Positions 25,835 through 34,006 of a stretch of DNA of 64,000 nt are shown here, in pieces. The DNA is taken from contig NZ_LR588418.1 of NCBI RefSeq assembly GCF_901447155.2, positions 34,926 to 98,925 on the forward strand, written 5' to 3'. This DNA is from Peptoniphilus catoniae. GTDB lineage: Bacteria; Bacillota; Clostridia; Tissierellales; Peptoniphilaceae. A model generated the notes under the pieces. The model did not search any database. It saw nothing but the letters and a program-made list of their open reading frames with translations, and was not told the DNA's origin. The position numbers and the translations under genes are program-made. How positions within the stretch are numbered: the stretch's first letter is position 1; each line of letters starts with the position of its first letter.

Positions 25835-26452
25835 TTATCTTATATATTTTTTAGCAATGAAAACCAGTTGTTTTTTTCTGTCCAAATTATAGTCACAGCA
25901 AAAACCTAATTCTGTAAGCATTTTTGTCAAGTCCTCAGGTGTGTATACTTCCATACCTATCATATCCACTATTTTTTTTACATCTCTTCTTTTCTTAGAT
26001 GATGCTTCATTGCATATTAAAAATTGTCCGCCTTTTTTTAACACGCGATAAATTTCTTTAAAGCATTCCTCTATGTCATCCCAAAAATAAATAGTTTCAA
26101 AAGCTGTGACAATATCCATGGATTCATCTTTAAAAGGAAGGCTCTTAACATCTCCCACTGAGATTTCGCATCTTCCGGACTCAATTGCTTCCTTGTTTAT
26201 CTCACTTGCCATTTTTACACTTGCCTCCGAGTGATCAATGCCATAAACTTTATTGGCTTTAGTTAAAAAATATTCTATGTTCCGACCACCACCGCAGCCC
26301 AAATCTAAGACAATATATTCTTTATCAATATTTATGTAAGACCTTCCCCACTTGGCTAGTTTTTCATGGCCTTTATTCATACTCTTTAACATGAATCTAC
26401 CGCCAAAATTGTCTTTTGGATTTCTAAAATTTTCAAAAAAACGCTTAAACAT
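25835..26452 (-). CDS. Class I SAM-dependent methyltransferase
   Basis: 205 aa. Motif I VLDLGCGGGRNIEYF, acidic motif II VYGIDHSEASV, VGDVKSLPFKDESMDIV, and motif post-II RVLKKGGQFLICNE. It resembles UbiE/small-molecule methyltransferases. First gene of the minus-strand operon, with RBS GGGAGGAG and a Fur-like box over the transcription start. Confidence 0.85.
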   Translation of the reverse strand: MFKRFFENFRNPKDNFGGRFMLKSMNKGHEKLAKWGRSYINIDKEYIVLDLGCGGGRNIEYFLTKANKVYGIDHSEASVKMASEINKEAIESGRCEISVGDVKSLPFKDESMDIVTAFETIYFWDDIEECFKEIYRVLKKGGQFLICNEASSKKRRDVKKIVDMIGMEVYTPEDLTKMLTELGFCCDYNLDRKKQLVFIAKKYIR

Positions 26453-26465
26453 ATACTCCTCCCAT

Positions 26466-26491
26466 TGATACTAATTATCATTTATATTATA
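26466..26491 (-). promoter_or_regulatory. -10 element and Fur/PerR-type operator of the methyltransferase operon
   Basis: On the minus strand TATAAT (26491-26486) is followed after five bases by TGATAATTAGTATCA (26480-26466). That differs from the Fur 7-1-7 consensus TGATAATNATTATCA at one position. The dyad overlaps the expected transcription start, a standard repression position. The -35 is poor, 3 of 6 at best. Confidence 0.6.
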
Positions 26492-26865
26492 TCATGTTTT
26501 CTTAGTTAAGATTTAATGTTTTACTAAAAAGGGAATTTTTAATTATAAGCCCTATATCATCATAGGCAGATTAACTTGAATCATTACCACATTTCATTAC
26601 TCTGTAAATAGCCATTATTGCAGTCATAACTTCCTCTATTTTTTTTGTAGATTTTTCTTTATCAGTACTTATATTTCCTCATTTGTTTCAAGTCGATTAA
26701 CTGCGTTAATCTTGTGAAAGCAGGGTTAGGGCTTAAATGTATCTTGCTTGGGTAAACAAGTAACTGAAGGTAAAAAAGCCTTCGGTTTTCTTTTGTTTTA
26801 ATATTGAAAATCAAAAAACTTAATAATTTTACAATTTATGTTATAATTTCTCCTAGAGGTGGATT
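26492..26865. other. Intergenic region upstream of ispE
   Basis: No clear gene. A minus-strand frame (about 26679-26572) reads GNISTDKEKSTKKIEEVMTA and ends AIYRVMKCGNDSS before a stop. It has no start or RBS and could be a gene remnant. A plus-strand hairpin with T-run ends at about 26800 (separate entry). The promoter of ispE is not obvious; TTATAATT at 26839-26846 is a possible -10. Confidence 0.35.
26773..26806 (+). terminator. Orphan intrinsic terminator
   Basis: CTGAAGG and CCTTCGG form a 7-bp stem around TAAAAAAG, followed by TTTTCTTTTGTTTT. It points along the plus strand, but no plus-strand gene ends here, so it may end a small RNA or be a leftover of a lost gene. Confidence 0.55.
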
Positions 26866-27714
26866 ATGAAAGTAAGGTCTTATGGAAAAATTAATCTTTC
26901 TTTAGATGTTATTTCAAAAAGAGATGACGGCTATCACAATATAAAGACAATTATGCAAAAGATATCTCTCTATGATGAACTTACTTTTAAAAGAAGCTCT
27001 AAGAAATTTATTCTTGACTCAAATATAAAGAGCCTTTGTAACGAAGATAATTTAATTTTTAAAGCTTATAGACTTTTAGAGTCCTATTGCAAAAAAAGCC
27101 TTCCCATAGAAGTGTTTTTGCAAAAAAATCTTCCTATAGCCGCTGGTATAGCGGGAGGTACGGGGAATGGGGCAGCTTGCCTTAAGGCTTTAAATAAAAT
27201 TTATAATTTAGAAATTGCTCCTTCTGATTTGGAAAAGATTTCTTTAAAACTTGGTGCGGACTTTCCTTATATGCTAAGGGGAGGGACTGTTCTTGCCCAG
27301 GGGATAGGAGAAAGGCTTATGGACTTAAAAGACTTTAGCGGTGTTCCGCTTCTTATAATTAATCCAGGCTACCCTGTATCAACGCCTGAGGTTTATAAAA
27401 ATATAAGTCTTAATAATAAAAGAATAGATTTTGATAAAATTATAGAACTAATGGAGAAAAGGGACATAGAGGCTTTAACCTTTGCCCTTGAAAATAAAAT
27501 GGAAGCTTATGTTTTTAAGAAGCACAAGGAGTTAAGGGAGCTTAAAGACAGTCTTAATAAAATGAATGGTGCCGCCTTAATGAGCGGATCGGGTCCGACT
27601 TTATTTTGCCTTTTTAATAATGAAGAGGATCTTAACAGGGCTTATAATATGTTTGAGGGTAGGTATAAATACGTCTTAAAGGCTGTAACTATAGGTGGAG
27701 ATAATGAGATATAG
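26866..27714 (+). CDS. ispE: 4-diphosphocytidyl-2-C-methyl-D-erythritol kinase
   Basis: 282 aa GHMP kinase. The N-terminal KINLSLDVISKRDDGYHNI is the IspE signature. The ATP motif is LPIAAGIAGGTGNGAA, and the C-terminal motif is AALMSGSGPTLFCLF. It phosphorylates CDP-methylerythritol in the non-mevalonate isoprenoid pathway. RBS AGAGGTGG. The 3' end overlaps the next gene by 11 bp. Confidence 0.93.
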   Translation: MKVRSYGKINLSLDVISKRDDGYHNIKTIMQKISLYDELTFKRSSKKFILDSNIKSLCNEDNLIFKAYRLLESYCKKSLPIEVFLQKNLPIAAGIAGGTGNGAACLKALNKIYNLEIAPSDLEKISLKLGADFPYMLRGGTVLAQGIGERLMDLKDFSGVPLLIINPGYPVSTPEVYKNISLNNKRIDFDKIIELMEKRDIEALTFALENKMEAYVFKKHKELRELKDSLNKMNGAALMSGSGPTLFCLFNNEEDLNRAYNMFEGRYKYVLKAVTIGGDNEI

Positions 27715-28378
27715 AATTGCCATGATTGATGACTCTTTAGGGTCTGTTGATTTGTTCAGATTAATAACAAATAGCTACTCGGGTCATTATAAACTTTTTA
27801 TAGATAATAGAAACTTTCCCTATTCTATAAGGACAAATAGACCTTTAACTGAAGAGGGAAGGCTTGATAAAATTCCCGGGGATTTTTATATTTGTTCTAA
27901 TCCATCTATGGCTATAAATATAAAAAAGCCGGGGCTTATAGATGGCCTGGAAAGATTTTACGATGACTTTAAAGGGGGCAGCATAATTACAAATAAGCTT
28001 TTTAAGTCTTATTTGGAAAATAAGTTTAAAAATGCTCGAGTAATTGACGGTCAGCTTTTAGATAATCAAGTGCAAATATTTAATATTGACAGATATATTA
28101 TTTCCAATATACTTAACAACTATATAGGAGAAGGTGAAAATGTATACTTTTTAACCTCAAACTCCTATGTTTTAAAAAATTATATTTTACATAGATATAA
28201 GGACAAAAATATTAAGTTTTTAGGAGACTATATTCTTAAAGACCTTGAAGACTTGGGACTTAAAAAAGGAAGTTCTGATTCTTTAAGATATTATGTTACC
28301 GGAAACAGAATCGGTGTTTACACAGCTCTTGAAGATTACTACAAGGAAAGTATAAAAGTCAAAACCTTCAATGTTTAG
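27704..28378 (+). CDS. Degenerate glutamate/aspartate racemase-like protein
   Basis: 224 aa, with no exact family recognised. The order of segments follows MurI: IAMIDDSLGSVDLFRLI (MurI: DSGVGGLTVL), LFIDNRNFPYSIRT (MurI: FADxARxPYGxK), FYICSNPSMAI (MurI: CNTA), and VYFLTSNSYVL (MurI: GCTHYPLL). The second catalytic Cys and its His are missing, and the first Cys motif is altered, so racemase activity is unlikely. Start ATG 27704 fits AGGTGG with 5-base spacing; the GTG at 27695 would bury the RBS. It overlaps ispE. Alternative: an unrelated uncharacterised protein. Confidence 0.5.
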   Translation: MRYRIAMIDDSLGSVDLFRLITNSYSGHYKLFIDNRNFPYSIRTNRPLTEEGRLDKIPGDFYICSNPSMAINIKKPGLIDGLERFYDDFKGGSIITNKLFKSYLENKFKNARVIDGQLLDNQVQIFNIDRYIISNILNNYIGEGENVYFLTSNSYVLKNYILHRYKDKNIKFLGDYILKDLEDLGLKKGSSDSLRYYVTGNRIGVYTALEDYYKESIKVKTFNV

Positions 28379-28386
28379 GGGTTGTT

Positions 28387-28414
28387 AGGAGGGGCGGCGA
28401 AAGCTGCTTTTTTT
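28387..28414 (+). promoter_or_regulatory. SD-hairpin-T-run element before the zincin gene
   Basis: AGGAGGGG (28387-28394) is followed at once by GCGGC-GAAA-GCTGC (28394-28407) and seven Ts, then ATC-ATG. It reads as a compact intrinsic terminator. The only Shine-Dalgarno is 5' of the hairpin, 23 bases from the ATG; if the hairpin forms in full-length mRNA, the spacing drops to about 10. Confidence 0.55.
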
Positions 28415-28417
28415 ATC

Positions 28418-28783
28418 ATGATTACTATAGATGAATTTTGTAAAATTTTAGATGAGCTTTATGATGAGTTTGATCCAAGGGTCTTTGAGGGCTTAAATGG
28501 TGGCGTAATTGTGGAAGATAGGACTGAGTACCACCCTGAAGCGGAAAATAAGGACTTAGTTGTTCTTGGAGCCTATAAAAGGGATCTTTTAGGTAAAAGT
28601 ATCCTTATTTATTATGGATCCTTTATGGAGCTTTACGGATATATGGATACCCAGGACCTTAAGGTTGAAATGAGAAAGACCTTTAGACATGAGATAACTC
28701 ATCACCTGGAGTACCTTGCAGGAGAAAATGATTTGGAAATTGAAGATATGAAATTTATAGAGAGTTATAAGGAGAAGGAATGA
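28418..28783 (+). CDS. Metallopeptidase family protein (zincin, minimal gluzincin-like)
   Basis: 121 aa with HEITHHLE, an HExxH zinc site near the C-terminus, preceded by a beta-rich half ([20 protein letters not shown]). This matches the small 'possible metallopeptidase' (DUF1025-like) family. The frame is open back to a TTG at 28382, but the first sensible start is ATG 28418 (MITIDEFCK). The stop overlaps the next start by 4 bp. No signal peptide; substrate unknown. Confidence 0.72.
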   Translation: MITIDEFCKILDELYDEFDPRVFEGLNGGVIVEDRTEYHPEAENKDLVVLGAYKRDLLGKSILIYYGSFMELYGYMDTQDLKVEMRKTFRHEITHHLEYLAGENDLEIEDMKFIESYKEKE

Positions 28784-29613
28784 ATAAAATTTCAGGATAT
28801 TTTTATAAGCTTGTAGGTCTTATTATAGATTATTTTTTGTCGGGAGTAATTTTTATAGTAAATGCTTTAGTAAGTGTATTTTCATCAGTAAGGCAACTTT
28901 TCGGACTGATTTTGTCAATGGGCGGTTGCCTCTTTATGCTACTCTTATTTAATCCTCTTTTACTTTATGCAATAATCGGAAACCCGGCCCTTTTAACTCT
29001 AATAGTTTTATCTATTGTGATTCCTATACTGGGAAAAATTACAGTAAGTTATTTAAAGTACATTCACTATATAGGAACTGAATATTTTTATGATAAGTCA
29101 GATCAGCTTTTACTAGGTAGAAAGGCTTCCTTTGAAAAAATGGAAGACTATGGTAGAAAGTATAGAGAGGATCTAAATAAGGAAAGAATCAGAAGAGAAG
29201 AAGAAAGAAGACGTGCTCAGGAAGAAGAGTTTAAAAGAAGATTTCAAAACTTTTCAGGGACCTACTATAGTTTCGGAGACTTTCAGGACTTTGAAGACTT
29301 TTTTAGAAATGCACAACAAGGAGGCTACCAGGGTCAGTACGGCGGTTATCAGGGACAGAGTGGAGGCTATAGTCCCGGATCCTATGGATCATCCTTTAAG
29401 GATCAATACGAAAAATCCTGTAATATTTTAGGTGTAGATTATAGTGCCGATAAGTATGAAATAAGACTTGCTTACAGAAAAATGGCAAAACTTTATCATC
29501 CTGACATTAATAAAGAAGAAGGGGCAACGGAAAAGTTCCAGGAAATAAATAACGCCTATGAATTTTTAAGTGACGAAAATATACAAAAGTATAAAAATAT
29601 GACAACAAATTAA
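28780..29613 (+). CDS. Membrane protein with C-terminal J domain
   Basis: 277 aa. Two to three hydrophobic segments (about residues 10-85), then a charged coiled coil ([21 protein letters not shown], about 130-150), a Gly/Tyr/Gln-rich linker ([19 protein letters not shown]), and a J domain at about 210-270 with the HPD tripeptide in KLYHPDINK. The J domain should recruit DnaK to the membrane. Its position at the C-terminus is the reverse of DnaJ. Coupled to the zincin gene by a 4-bp overlap. Confidence 0.85.
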   Translation: MNKISGYFYKLVGLIIDYFLSGVIFIVNALVSVFSSVRQLFGLILSMGGCLFMLLLFNPLLLYAIIGNPALLTLIVLSIVIPILGKITVSYLKYIHYIGTEYFYDKSDQLLLGRKASFEKMEDYGRKYREDLNKERIRREEERRRAQEEEFKRRFQNFSGTYYSFGDFQDFEDFFRNAQQGGYQGQYGGYQGQSGGYSPGSYGSSFKDQYEKSCNILGVDYSADKYEIRLAYRKMAKLYHPDINKEEGATEKFQEINNAYEFLSDENIQKYKNMTTN

Positions 29614-29650
29614 AAATTTTTATAAAAAATGAATGGCAGTTAAAAAGTGC

Positions 29651-29677
29651 AAAAAAATAGCCTTGACAAGCAAGGCT
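29651..29677 (-). terminator. Terminator of tRNA-Pro
   Basis: On the minus strand AGCCTTG / CAAGGCT is a 7-bp stem followed by ATTTTTTT. Confidence 0.85.
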
Positions 29678-29680
29678 TTA

Positions 29681-29757
29681 TGGTCGGGATGAAAGGATTT
29701 GAACCTTCGACCCCATGCACCCCATACATGTGCGCTACCGGGCTGCGCTACATCCCG
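29681..29757 (-). tRNA. tRNA-Pro (anticodon GGG)
   Basis: 77 nt including an encoded CCA. Acceptor stem CGGGATG/CATCCCG, D arm AGCGCAGCCCGGTAGCGC, anticodon stem CATGT/GCATG with loop ATGGGGT, T loop GGTTCGAATCC. The 7-base loop places GGG at positions 34-36, reading CCC and CCU. It has its own terminator and promoter, and is divergent from queH. Confidence 0.93.
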
Positions 29758-29770
29758 ACGACAGGTACAT

Positions 29771-29799
29771 ATTGTAACATATTTACCTTAAAATTACAA
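29771..29799 (-). promoter_or_regulatory. Promoter of tRNA-Pro
   Basis: On the minus strand TTGTAA (29799-29794), 17-bp spacer, TACAAT (29776-29771). Confidence 0.65.
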
Positions 29800-29809
29800 C
29801 GGTGGTTAA

Positions 29810-30442
29810 ATGAATAGAATTAATTATAATTTAGAAATGAAAAAAATAATAGATTCACTGGATGGGAAAAAGCCTAAGCTTTTATTACATTCATGTTGTG
29901 CTCCATGTTCAAGTGCAGTTTTGGAAAAGCTTAAGGAAATTTTTGATATAAGTATTTTCTACTACAATCCTAATCTTGACAGCAAGGATGAGTTTATAAG
30001 AAGGTCAGATGAACAAAAAAGGCTTGCAGAGGAGCTTGGAATAAAGAAAGTAATAGTTGAAGATTATAAGCCCGAGGACTATTATCTAAAAATAAAGGGT
30101 CATGAAAATGACAAGGAGGGAGGTCCCAGGTGTTTTTTGTGCTTTGAGCTAAGGCTTGAGAAAACGGCAGAGCTGGCTAAAAAATTCGACTTTGATTATT
30201 TTACTACAACTCTTTCCATAAGCCCTTATAAAAATGCCCAAGCCCTTAATGAAATAGGAGAGAAGCTTGGAAAAAAACATGGAGTGAATTATTTATATTC
30301 AGATTTTAAAAAGGAAAATGGATATAAAAGATCCATTGAACTTTCAAAGCTTTACAAGCTTTACAGACAAAATTATTGCGGCTGCGAGTTTTCAAAAAAA
30401 GAGGCCGAGCTTAGAGAGAGGGACAAAAGTAAAATCTTGTAA
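29810..30442 (+). CDS. queH: Epoxyqueuosine reductase QueH
   Basis: 210 aa. Cysteine motifs LLLHSCCAPCSSAV, GPRCFLCFELRL and NYCGCEFS are the conserved Fe-S and metal sites of QueH (formerly DUF208). It carries out the last step of queuosine synthesis in tRNA (epoxyqueuosine to queuosine) and replaces QueG. It sits next to two tRNA genes, neither of which decodes a queuosine codon. Confidence 0.93.
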   Translation: MNRINYNLEMKKIIDSLDGKKPKLLLHSCCAPCSSAVLEKLKEIFDISIFYYNPNLDSKDEFIRRSDEQKRLAEELGIKKVIVEDYKPEDYYLKIKGHENDKEGGPRCFLCFELRLEKTAELAKKFDFDYFTTTLSISPYKNAQALNEIGEKLGKKHGVNYLYSDFKKENGYKRSIELSKLYKLYRQNYCGCEFSKKEAELRERDKSKIL

Positions 30443-30477
30443 AAGGAAATTTATAGGAGTATATTTATATAAGGTTT

Positions 30478-30553
30478 GCTGATATGGCTCAGATGGTAGA
30501 GCAATTGATTCGTAATCAATAGGTCGGGGGTTCAAGTCCCCCTATCAGCTCCA
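30478..30553 (+). tRNA. tRNA-Thr (anticodon CGT)
   Basis: 76 nt with encoded CCA. Acceptor GCTGATA/TATCAGC, D arm GGCTCAGATGGTAGAGC, anticodon stem ATTGA/TCAAT with loop TTCGTAA, T loop GGTTCAAGTCC. It reads ACG. Confidence 0.94.
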
Positions 30554-30664
30554 GACCTGTTAGTTCAACTTAGATTTGTAAAGAATAGGTTTAAATTCTA
30601 AAGGCTAGGTTAAGTGATAGTTTTATAAAAATCCAATAAATTAAAAATTAAATAGAGAGCATCT

Positions 30665-30701
30665 AATAAGATATTTTTTATTAAATGACAAATATCTTAT
30701 T
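30665..30701. repeat. Perfect 12-bp inverted repeat
   Basis: AATAAGATATTT (30665-30676) and AAATATCTTATT (30690-30701), with a 13-base loop. There is no T-run on either side. It lies between tRNA-Thr and the asd terminator; role unknown. Confidence 0.7.
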
Positions 30702-30704
30702 TAA

Positions 30705-30743
30705 AAAGCAGAGTCTTTATAGACCCTGCTTTATTTTTTATAT
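30705..30743. terminator. Bidirectional terminator between tRNA-Thr and asd
   Basis: AAAGCAG-A-GTC / GAC-C-CTGCTTT stem around TTTATA, flanked by A-rich and T-rich runs on both sides. It can end asd (minus) and the tRNA transcript (plus). Confidence 0.75.
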
Positions 30744-31733
30744 TTATTTATGAGCCAGTATATATTCAAGAATTTGAATGGTGTTAAGGGCTGCACCCTT
30801 TCTTGTATTGTCCGCCACTGATATAAAGTTAATGCCGTTTTCCACAGACATATCTCTTCTTATTCTTCCTACATAGACCTCGTCCTTACCTGCTGTAATT
30901 ATAGGCATGGGGTAAATGTTGTTTTTAACATCATCATATAGGACAATTCCCTCTTCCTCTTCAAAAATTTTGAAAATATCCTTAAGGTCGAAGGGCTTTT
31001 CGGTTTCCACATTTATTGATACCATATGAGATTCAAATACAGGTATTCTTACTGTTGTCGCAGTAATTGCTATATTTTGATCTCCTAAGATTTTTCTCGT
31101 TTCATTAACCATTTTCATTTCTTCTTTAGAGTAGCCGGTATCTAAAAAGTCATCTATATGAGGTATAGCATTGCCTGCTATTTGATATGGATAGCACTTG
31201 TTTTCTCCGCCCCACATCCCTCTTTTAAGGTCCTCTATGCCTGCTGTACCTGAGCCTGAAACCGCCTGATAGGTGCTGAAAATTATTCTCTTAATGCCAT
31301 ATCTTTTGTAAATAGGGTTTAGGGGAACAACTGATTGTATAGTGCTGCAATTGGGATTTGCAATAAGGGTGTGTCCCATTGCCTTATCTCCGTTAATTTC
31401 AGGAACCACCAAAGGAATATCATCATACATTCTATAGGCTGATGAGTTGTCTATAACGGTAATATTATATTTTTGTGCTATAGGAGAAAATTCAAGTGAA
31501 AGCTTTGAATCTAAGGCGCAAAGAGCATAGTCAATGTTTTTGTCCTTCAGATTTTCTTCGCTTAGCTCCTCAATAGTATATTCTTTTCCCTTAAATTTTA
31601 TTTTTTTGTCCGCTGACTTAGCTGATGCAAAAAAATAAATATTGTCTATATCAATGTTTCTTTCTTCTAAAATGCTTTTCATCTTTTGGCCTACAAGACC
31701 TGTAATGCCAAAAATCGCAAGATTAATACTCAA
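30744..31733 (-). CDS. asd: Aspartate-semialdehyde dehydrogenase
   Basis: 329 aa. NADP-binding IFGITGLVGQKM, active-site Cys in NPNCSTIQ, and the QAVSGSGTAG segment. It reduces aspartyl phosphate to aspartate semialdehyde, the branch point to homoserine and diaminopimelate. The start is TTG (SINLAIFG follows) with RBS GAGGTGGG. The pathway partners hom, lysC, dapA, dapB and ddh are all within 9 kb. Divergent from hom. Confidence 0.94.
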   Translation of the reverse strand: MSINLAIFGITGLVGQKMKSILEERNIDIDNIYFFASAKSADKKIKFKGKEYTIEELSEENLKDKNIDYALCALDSKLSLEFSPIAQKYNITVIDNSSAYRMYDDIPLVVPEINGDKAMGHTLIANPNCSTIQSVVPLNPIYKRYGIKRIIFSTYQAVSGSGTAGIEDLKRGMWGGENKCYPYQIAGNAIPHIDDFLDTGYSKEEMKMVNETRKILGDQNIAITATTVRIPVFESHMVSINVETEKPFDLKDIFKIFEEEEGIVLYDDVKNNIYPMPIITAGKDEVYVGRIRRDMSVENGINFISVADNTRKGAALNTIQILEYILAHK

Positions 31734-31768
31734 CTATCCCACCTCTTTAAAATTAATATTTAATTGGA

Positions 31769-31819
31769 ATAATATCATCTGACATCTTTATTGTCAATTT
31801 AGAGCCTAAATATTATAAT
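31769..31819. promoter_or_regulatory. Overlapping divergent promoters of asd and hom
   Basis: Minus strand: TTGACA (31797-31792), 17 bp, TATTAT (31774-31769) for asd. Plus strand: TTGTCA (31791-31796), 17 bp, TATAAT (31814-31819) for hom. The two -35 boxes share five base pairs. Confidence 0.7.
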
Positions 31820-31856
31820 ATGCTGTATAATTATTAGGAAAGATAGGGGGAAAAGA

Positions 31857-33047
31857 ATGTTTGAGATAGCGTTGCTGGGATTTGGTACTGTAGGTAAATC
31901 TACTTACACTATTTTAGAGGAAAAAACTGATGAAATTGCATCCACCCTTGGTGAAAAAGTTAAAGTTTCAAAGATTCTAGTTAGAACTTTAAGATCCCAT
32001 GAGAAAATAGAAGAAGAAATTTTTACAAATAATTTTGAAGATATATTAAATGACGATAAAATTAGCCTTGTTTGCGAAATGACCGGGGACTTGTCCGCCA
32101 GCTACCATTATATTAAAAGCTCCCTTGAAGCGAAAAAGCACGTTGTTACTTCAAATAAGGCTGTAATAAGTGAACACTTTAAGGAATTTAATGATTTAGC
32201 CGAAAAAATGGGAGTAAACTTTTTGTTTGAAGCTTCTGTTGGAGGATCCATACCTATTATAGGTCCCTTAAAGAGCCAGAGGTTAGTTAATAATATTCAT
32301 AGACTTAGGGGAATTCTTAATGGAACCAGCAATTATATTTTATCTAAAATGTACTTTGATGGCACATCCTACGAAGATGTTCTTGATGAAGCAAAAAAAC
32401 TCGGCTATGCGGAATCCGACCCCTATGAAGATGTAGAGGGAGTAGATGCCTTAAGAAAGCTTAAAATTTTAAGCTCTATAGCTTATGGCAAGGACATAGA
32501 CAATGATGAAGTTATTTGCCAAGGCATTTCTTCAATACTTCCCATTGATATTAAATATTTTCAACATAATAATTTAAAGGTAAAGCTTATAGCTGAATCT
32601 TTTTTAAAAAATAACAGGTATGCGCTTTTGGTGGAACCGGTAATAGTTGATGTTGAAGATCCATTTTACTCAGTTGACGGAAGCAACAATATAGTTGAAA
32701 TATTTGGAGAAAACTATTCCAATTTGTCCTTTGTAGGAGAAGGAGCCGGAGGAATGCCTACGGCCAATGCTGTAGTTATAGATGTAATTGAGGCTTTAAA
32801 GGGAGATACCTATAAGATTAATCTTAATAAGAAGCCTATTAACTCAGGTAAAAGTTTTAAGGGAAGGTACTACCTAAGACTTAAATCAAATGACCTGGAC
32901 AGCTCCTATATAGACAGTATAAAAACTACAGGAGATTATAAAATTATAATTACCAAAGAAATTGAAAGATCCCTTTTATTTAAGGATCTTGAAAGTTTAA
33001 AAAAGGAAGACTATTTCATAGCAAGATTTGAAAGAAAGGAAGAGTAA
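31857..33047 (+). CDS. hom: Homoserine dehydrogenase
   Basis: 396 aa. NAD(P)-binding LLGFGTVGKSTY, catalytic region SNKAVIS, LFEASVGGSIPIIGPL and RGILNGTSNYILSKM, plus the Lys/Asp of YAESDPYEDVEGVDALRKL. The C-terminal ~50 residues are shorter than a full ACT domain, so threonine feedback may be weak (inference). RBS GGGGGAAAAGA. Followed directly by a hydroxyacid dehydrogenase gene. Confidence 0.93.
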   Translation: MFEIALLGFGTVGKSTYTILEEKTDEIASTLGEKVKVSKILVRTLRSHEKIEEEIFTNNFEDILNDDKISLVCEMTGDLSASYHYIKSSLEAKKHVVTSNKAVISEHFKEFNDLAEKMGVNFLFEASVGGSIPIIGPLKSQRLVNNIHRLRGILNGTSNYILSKMYFDGTSYEDVLDEAKKLGYAESDPYEDVEGVDALRKLKILSSIAYGKDIDNDEVICQGISSILPIDIKYFQHNNLKVKLIAESFLKNNRYALLVEPVIVDVEDPFYSVDGSNNIVEIFGENYSNLSFVGEGAGGMPTANAVVIDVIEALKGDTYKINLNKKPINSGKSFKGRYYLRLKSNDLDSSYIDSIKTTGDYKIIITKEIERSLLFKDLESLKKEDYFIARFERKEE

Positions 33048-33998
33048 ATGAAAATTTTAATTACAAGCAGGATTCCCGAAAATATTTTAGTAGAAATTAA
33101 AAAAATATTTGATGTGGACTACCACGATTCAAACATACCTTTAAAAAAAGAAGAAATTATTGAAAGACTAAAGGGTAAAGATGCTCTTCTGTGTCCTCTT
33201 TCAGATAAAATCGACAAGGAAGTAATAGATTCCTCTGACAGTTTAAAAATTATAAGCAATTACGGAGCAGGCTTTGACAATATAGATTTAGAAGCGGCAA
33301 GTGCAAAAAATATAATTGTAACTAATGCTCCTGCACCTTCATCTGCAGTGTCTACAGCAGAGCTTGCCTTTAGTTTAATTCTTCTTACTTCAAGAAGGCT
33401 AATAGCAGGAGAAAAGGATTTAAAGGCCGGTAATTTTTTAGGCTGGAGACCTACATATTTTTTGGGAAGTGAACTTAGAGGCAAGACTCTTGGAATAATA
33501 GGAATGGGAAACATAGGCAAAAATCTTGCTAAAAGAGCTCTTGGATTTGAAATGAAGGTTATATACAATTCAAGAAATAGAAAAGATGACATAGAAGCCC
33601 TTGGTGTAGAGTATATGGAAAGGGACGAGGTAATTAAAAATTCTGATTTTCTAAGCCTTCACACGGCCTTTGTAAAGGAACTTAAGCATATGATTTCAGA
33701 TAGGGAGTTTGACCTTATGAAAAAAGACGCTTATCTTATTAATGCCGCAAGAGGTCCCTTGGTAGATGAAAATGCTTTAATTAAGGCTTTAAAGGAAAAC
33801 AAAATTAAGGGAGCAGGTCTTGATGTTTATGAATTTGAACCTAAGGTTTCAGAAGAACTTATGAAACTTGACAATGCGGTTTTGCTTCCTCACTTAGGCA
33901 ATGCAACTTACGAAGCAAGGGGAGAAATGGGAGAGGCTGTTCTTAAAAACTTGATAGATTTTTCTCAAGGTAGAGTTCCTGTAAATAAGGTTAATTAG
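33048..33998 (+). CDS. D-2-hydroxyacid dehydrogenase (glyoxylate/hydroxypyruvate reductase-like)
   Basis: 316 aa. LGIIGMGNIGKNLAKRAL (NAD motif), INAARGPLVDENAL (catalytic Arg), LPHLGNATYEAR (catalytic His), and N-terminal SNYGAGFDNIDLEAA. The GAGFDNID and LPHLGNAT forms are closer to glyoxylate reductases than to SerA. The gene begins 1 bp after hom, so both are co-transcribed. It is a paralogue of the enzyme at 22.2 kb but not a close copy. Confidence 0.82.
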   Translation: MKILITSRIPENILVEIKKIFDVDYHDSNIPLKKEEIIERLKGKDALLCPLSDKIDKEVIDSSDSLKIISNYGAGFDNIDLEAASAKNIIVTNAPAPSSAVSTAELAFSLILLTSRRLIAGEKDLKAGNFLGWRPTYFLGSELRGKTLGIIGMGNIGKNLAKRALGFEMKVIYNSRNRKDDIEALGVEYMERDEVIKNSDFLSLHTAFVKELKHMISDREFDLMKKDAYLINAARGPLVDENALIKALKENKIKGAGLDVYEFEPKVSEELMKLDNAVLLPHLGNATYEARGEMGEAVLKNLIDFSQGRVPVNKVN

Positions 33999-34006
33999 GA
34001 GGAGTT

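Noticed and set aside
26725-26740. GGGTTAGGGCT shared with the long repeat core (reverse strand)
   Set aside because: Eleven matching bases without the neighbouring hairpins are too short to call a repeat copy.
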